Shown here: piece after piece, positions 7,180 to 9,442 of the stretch
Layout of the letters: each line of letters starts with the position of its first letter
How positions within the stretch are numbered: position 1 is the first letter of the stretch
Assembly: GCA_943325425.2 (NCBI GenBank)
Contig: CALPPJ020000033.1
Span: 1-9,442 of the forward strand
Reading direction: 5' to 3'
Length of the DNA stretch: 9,442 nucleotides
Source of the DNA: Bifidobacterium breve
Lineage (GTDB): Bacteria > Actinomycetota > Acidimicrobiia > Acidimicrobiales > Ilumatobacteraceae
The notes under the pieces: generated by a model
The model's database searches: none
What the model was told of the DNA's origin: nothing
What the model saw: only the letters and a program-made list of their open reading frames with translations
Program-made: the position numbers and the translations under genes

Positions 7180-9132
7180 TTAACAACTATTTGTACGGGC
7201 AATCTTGACGCTTGTAGTGGCTGTCAAGCCGTACTTATCGGTGGCAGTGATCACGACGGTGACGCCGATCGCCGCGGTTGGGGCCCCCGATGTTGATCCT
7301 TGCCAGATTCCCTTCCCCGAATCAGCCAAGGAGATTGTTACTGGATTTGGAATCTGCACACTGTTTGCAGTGGTGTAGGTGATTGTCGCCGAGACCGATG
7401 AAAGCGCACTTTCGTCGGTGATTGAAGATTGAACGCGCAGGCTCGAGCATTTCGCGCCGATGAATGTCGCGGCAATTTTGCCGATCACGGGGGCGCGTCC
7501 AAAGGTACCCGCCAATGTCAGTGAGCTTGTTAAGGAAGTTTGCGTTGTCAAGGTTGCGGGAAGTTTGAATTGCCCTTCGGCGAGAGCGGTCGCAGTTATC
7601 TCGCCTGCCATCGCGGTTTGCGAACTCTCAGCTGCTGCCGCTCGATTAAAAGTCGCCGACACTTTGATGGTTTCGCCAACTGCAATTGAGCCTGACGACG
7701 GTGAAAATGAAAAATAGCCAGAGGTTTCTGTCAGTGCCCACGTCACGATGGTGGTGTTGGTATTCGTGATTTCAATCGCCGCAAAGTTGCCGAGTCCAAA
7801 TCCGAAAACAGTTGATGACGTGAGTAGACGTGTAATGGGCGGTGTGGTCGTCGGTGCATTGCTTGTTGTCGGCAAAGATGTAGCCCGGGGCATTGTTGCA
7901 ACAGTCGTTGTTACGGCTGTTGGTGTTGTTGGCGTTGTTGGCGTTGTTGCGGCAGGAGTTGTGGGGCGAGTTGAAGGAATGGGCACGATGACATTTGTTG
8001 TTGGCTCTGAGTTTTGAACTGATGAAGTCGGGACTTCAGAGTTTGTAACGGTTGAACTTTCGGGTGCGGGTAGAGCGGTTGTATCTATCGCTGGTTGAGT
8101 TGAATCCACAACTATCTGATCAGCGAGTACATCGTTATTTGAGCCATCGCGCTGTTGCACGAGGACAACACCAGCGATCAGCAAAAGCGCAGCGCCTGTT
8201 GAGACAACAAATGCCACGGCATGGCGAGAAGCCCGTGCCAAGCGCGGGAAACCATCATTGCGACTGAGCTTGATATGGCGCGAGCGATGTGGACCTCGTT
8301 GCGTTTTGAGACCGTGAACATCGGCAGACTGCGATGGAACTGGGATTGTTTGAGTTGCCGCCAGCACTTTGTCGCGAAGGCCAAAGGGCAACAGGAAGGC
8401 CGGTGCAGCACCAAAGAGTGCGAGCGGGGCAAACTTGGAACGAGTCTTTTCACAGATCGCACACTCATCGATATGGCGGGCAACTCGTTTGCGAATCAGA
8501 ATACTAAATTCGCCGTTCCAACCCGAGACAATGGAGGCCAACTCGTGGCAGTCGTTGCGGCCCATTTTGGCGACCGTGAATGCACCCAGGCTCTTTTCAA
8601 CTCGATCCCGCATTCGGTGGACAAGCGAATAACTCTGTTCGGGAGATACTCCGAGTGCGTCAGCGAGGTCGGTTCCGGTCAGCCCCTGACGTACCGAAAG
8701 TTCAAGAACAAGTCGATCTCGCTCATCGAGACCAGCAGCTGCTGATCGAACAAGTTCGGCTAATTCATCAAATGAAGTTGCGGCGCCTTCGGCGTTGGGA
8801 TCAAATGCGGCAACCACGTCAGGAACCGTTGGCGATTGGAAGTCGGTGGGTGTTGTGCGTTTGCGTTTTTTGGTACGTCGATATACCTCGTTGCGTAGCA
8901 CTGCATAGAGCCAAGGTTTGAGCCGAGTTGGATCGCGTAATTGATTTAGTCGTTCGGCCGCAATGCAAAACACGTCTTGCACCATGTCGGCTGCGTCGTG
9001 ACGGTCGGAAAGCATCGCTGCAGCCGTGTCGTACAGACCAGGCGCGTAAAGGTCGTAGATCGACGCAAGAGCATTTCGATCTCCTGCCAAGTAGGCAGTC
9101 ACAAGTTGGGCGTCGACGGTGAGCGTATTCAT
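7180..9132 (-). CDS. Membrane-anchored ECF sigma factor fused to anti-sigma zinc motif and extracellular Ig-like domains
   Basis: This single 650-residue protein combines a transcription factor and a surface sensor. Residues about 20-90 are sigma-70 region 2 (AADMVQDVFCIAAERL, LKPWLYAVLRNEVYRR). About 123-182 are region 4 with its helix-turn-helix (LTGTDLADALGVSPEQSYSL). At 196-227 is a zinc-binding anti-sigma motif, H-x23-HIDECAIC (HX3CX2C), as in ZAS-type anti-sigma factors. A hydrophobic stretch (234-250) ends in GLRDKVLAA. A basic flank leads to one membrane span (about 305-325, N-terminus inside). A Thr/Pro-rich stalk (about 343-435) with three TTP repeats carries the outer part: a BACON/Ig-like domain (about 440-515, EITNTNTTIVTWALTE, GYFSFSPSSGSIAVGE) and a second Ig-like domain (about 545-648) with Cys562 and Cys650. 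ECF groups with C-terminal anti-sigma and membrane extensions are known in Actinobacteria; this outer domain set is unfamiliar to me. It precedes the GT4 operon. Confidence 0.88.
   Translation of the reverse strand: MNTLTVDAQLVTAYLAGDRNALASIYDLYAPGLYDTAAAMLSDRHDAADMVQDVFCIAAERLNQLRDPTRLKPWLYAVLRNEVYRRTKKRKRTTPTDFQSPTVPDVVAAFDPNAEGAATSFDELAELVRSAAAGLDERDRLVLELSVRQGLTGTDLADALGVSPEQSYSLVHRMRDRVEKSLGAFTVAKMGRNDCHELASIVSGWNGEFSILIRKRVARHIDECAICEKTRSKFAPLALFGAAPAFLLPFGLRDKVLAATQTIPVPSQSADVHGLKTQRGPHRSRHIKLSRNDGFPRLARASRHAVAFVVSTGAALLLIAGVVLVQQRDGSNNDVLADQIVVDSTQPAIDTTALPAPESSTVTNSEVPTSSVQNSEPTTNVIVPIPSTRPTTPAATTPTTPTTPTAVTTTVATMPRATSLPTTSNAPTTTPPITRLLTSSTVFGFGLGNFAAIEITNTNTTIVTWALTETSGYFSFSPSSGSIAVGETIKVSATFNRAAAAESSQTAMAGEITATALAEGQFKLPATLTTQTSLTSSLTLAGTFGRAPVIGKIAATFIGAKCSSLRVQSSITDESALSSVSATITYTTANSVQIPNPVTISLADSGKGIWQGSTSGAPTAAIGVTVVITATDKYGLTATTSVKIARTNSC
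7922..7948 (-). repeat. 9 bp tandem repeat coding TTP units
   Basis: Three head-to-tail 9 bp units (plus strand GGTGTTGTT, then GGCGTTGTT twice) lie inside the sigma-fusion gene and encode Thr-Thr-Pro repeats of the stalk between membrane and outer domains. The first unit differs from the others by one base. Such low-complexity coding repeats can change copy number by slippage while keeping frame, so stalk length may vary between strains. Confidence 0.75.
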
Positions 9133-9442
9133 GATTTCGTACCCGCCGGTTTGAAGATCGCCCCATGTATGAGGAGAGTCACGAATTGTCGGGCTCTGAC
9201 AAAAGTCTGCCTGAATATTTCGTCAATGTCAGGTGATTTGTTGGAGATCAATGGTGAAATTCTTCGTCAACCTTGTGCCTGCTGAAAGGGCGAAAGGGTG
9301 GTCGTTAATACTGTTGGGTGGCCCTGTTTGTGGTTCTATGCAGGTCGCATGTTCTGGCATGTCGTACAGCACCCAATGTGAACAGTTGCTAGTGAGCATC
9401 GCTTGAACATTTCCGATAGTGATTGTTAAGGGTTTCTCAGGG
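9133..9442. other. Gene-free right end, upstream of the sigma-fusion gene
   Basis: I see no convincing gene in these 310 bases. The part next to 9132 must hold the leader and promoter of the sigma-fusion gene, but I find no clear -35/-10 pair. Directly before the ATG the minus strand has a G-rich stretch (GGCGGG) that could serve as a weak ribosome-binding site. The octamer TTCGTCAA occurs twice in the same orientation (9219-9226 and 9263-9270), 44 bp apart. A divergent rightward gene may begin beyond the window. Confidence 0.5.

Noticed and set aside
7121..7186. Earlier ATG at 7186 for the glycosyltransferase (22 extra residues)
   Set aside because: The extension has no GT4 character, overlaps the sigma-fusion stop and spans the perfect palindrome. 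The ATG at 7120 begins just before the conserved first strand.
7922..7948. CRISPR-like or intergenic repeat array
   Set aside because: The units are 9 bp, without spacers and in frame inside a gene, so this is a coding low-complexity repeat.
7748..8017. Rightward Val/Gly-rich open frame
   Set aside because: It is the complement of the Thr/Pro-rich stalk of the sigma fusion; its Val/Gly repeats mirror ACN/CCN codons.
9338..9406. 22-residue small open frame with two cysteines at the right end
   Set aside because: There is no ribosome-binding site, no coding signal and no recognisable peptide family; such short frames are expected by chance.

Overview
This 9.4 kb window is chromosomal DNA that looks like a member of the Actinobacteria with a moderate GC content (about half G+C, judged by eye). 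A mid-GC Acidimicrobiia-type lineage is my guess. The grounds are an actinobacterial-type HelD helicase, a DtxR/IdeR-class regulator with an SH3-like tail, a zinc-finger anti-sigma motif fused to an ECF sigma factor, and weak or absent Shine-Dalgarno sequences. I see no rRNA, tRNA, CRISPR array, insertion sequence or phage gene.

Layout, left to right. (1) Positions 2-1255 (+) hold the C-terminal part of a HelD-like superfamily 1 helicase whose start lies outside the window. It converges, with a 10 bp gap, on a leftward block that fills the rest of the window. (2) Reading leftward from the right end, a 650-residue protein (9132 to 7180) joins an ECF sigma factor, a zinc-binding anti-sigma motif, one membrane span, a Thr/Pro-rich stalk and Ig-like outer domains. 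(3) A tight operon follows: a GT4 glycosyltransferase (7120 to 5825), a class I SAM methyltransferase (5821 to 5093) and an alpha/alpha-toroid protein of the prenyltransferase/six-hairpin-glycosidase type (5096 to 4068). The first two are 3 bp apart and the second pair share an ATGA overlap. (4) An ALDH7-family aldehyde dehydrogenase (4029 to 2479) lies 38 bp further on. (5) After a 76 bp spacer with a striking three-part palindrome come a DtxR-family metalloregulator (2402 to 1740) and, 9 bp later, a small lipoprotein (1730 to 1266).

How they may work together (inference). The GT4, methyltransferase and toroid genes look like one pathway that builds or modifies a glycan or glycolipid. The sigma fusion upstream could sense something outside the membrane and adjust transcription of the cluster or of other surface genes. 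The dehydrogenase is probably a lysine/pipecolate catabolic enzyme that happens to be a neighbour. The regulator and lipoprotein look like a two-gene unit, probably tied to metal homeostasis, controlled through the palindrome.

The most interesting items are the one-protein transmembrane sigma/anti-sigma/sensor, the evenly spaced triple dyad before the DtxR-type gene, the non-canonical metal ligands of that regulator, and the perfect 17 bp palindrome before the glycosyltransferase.
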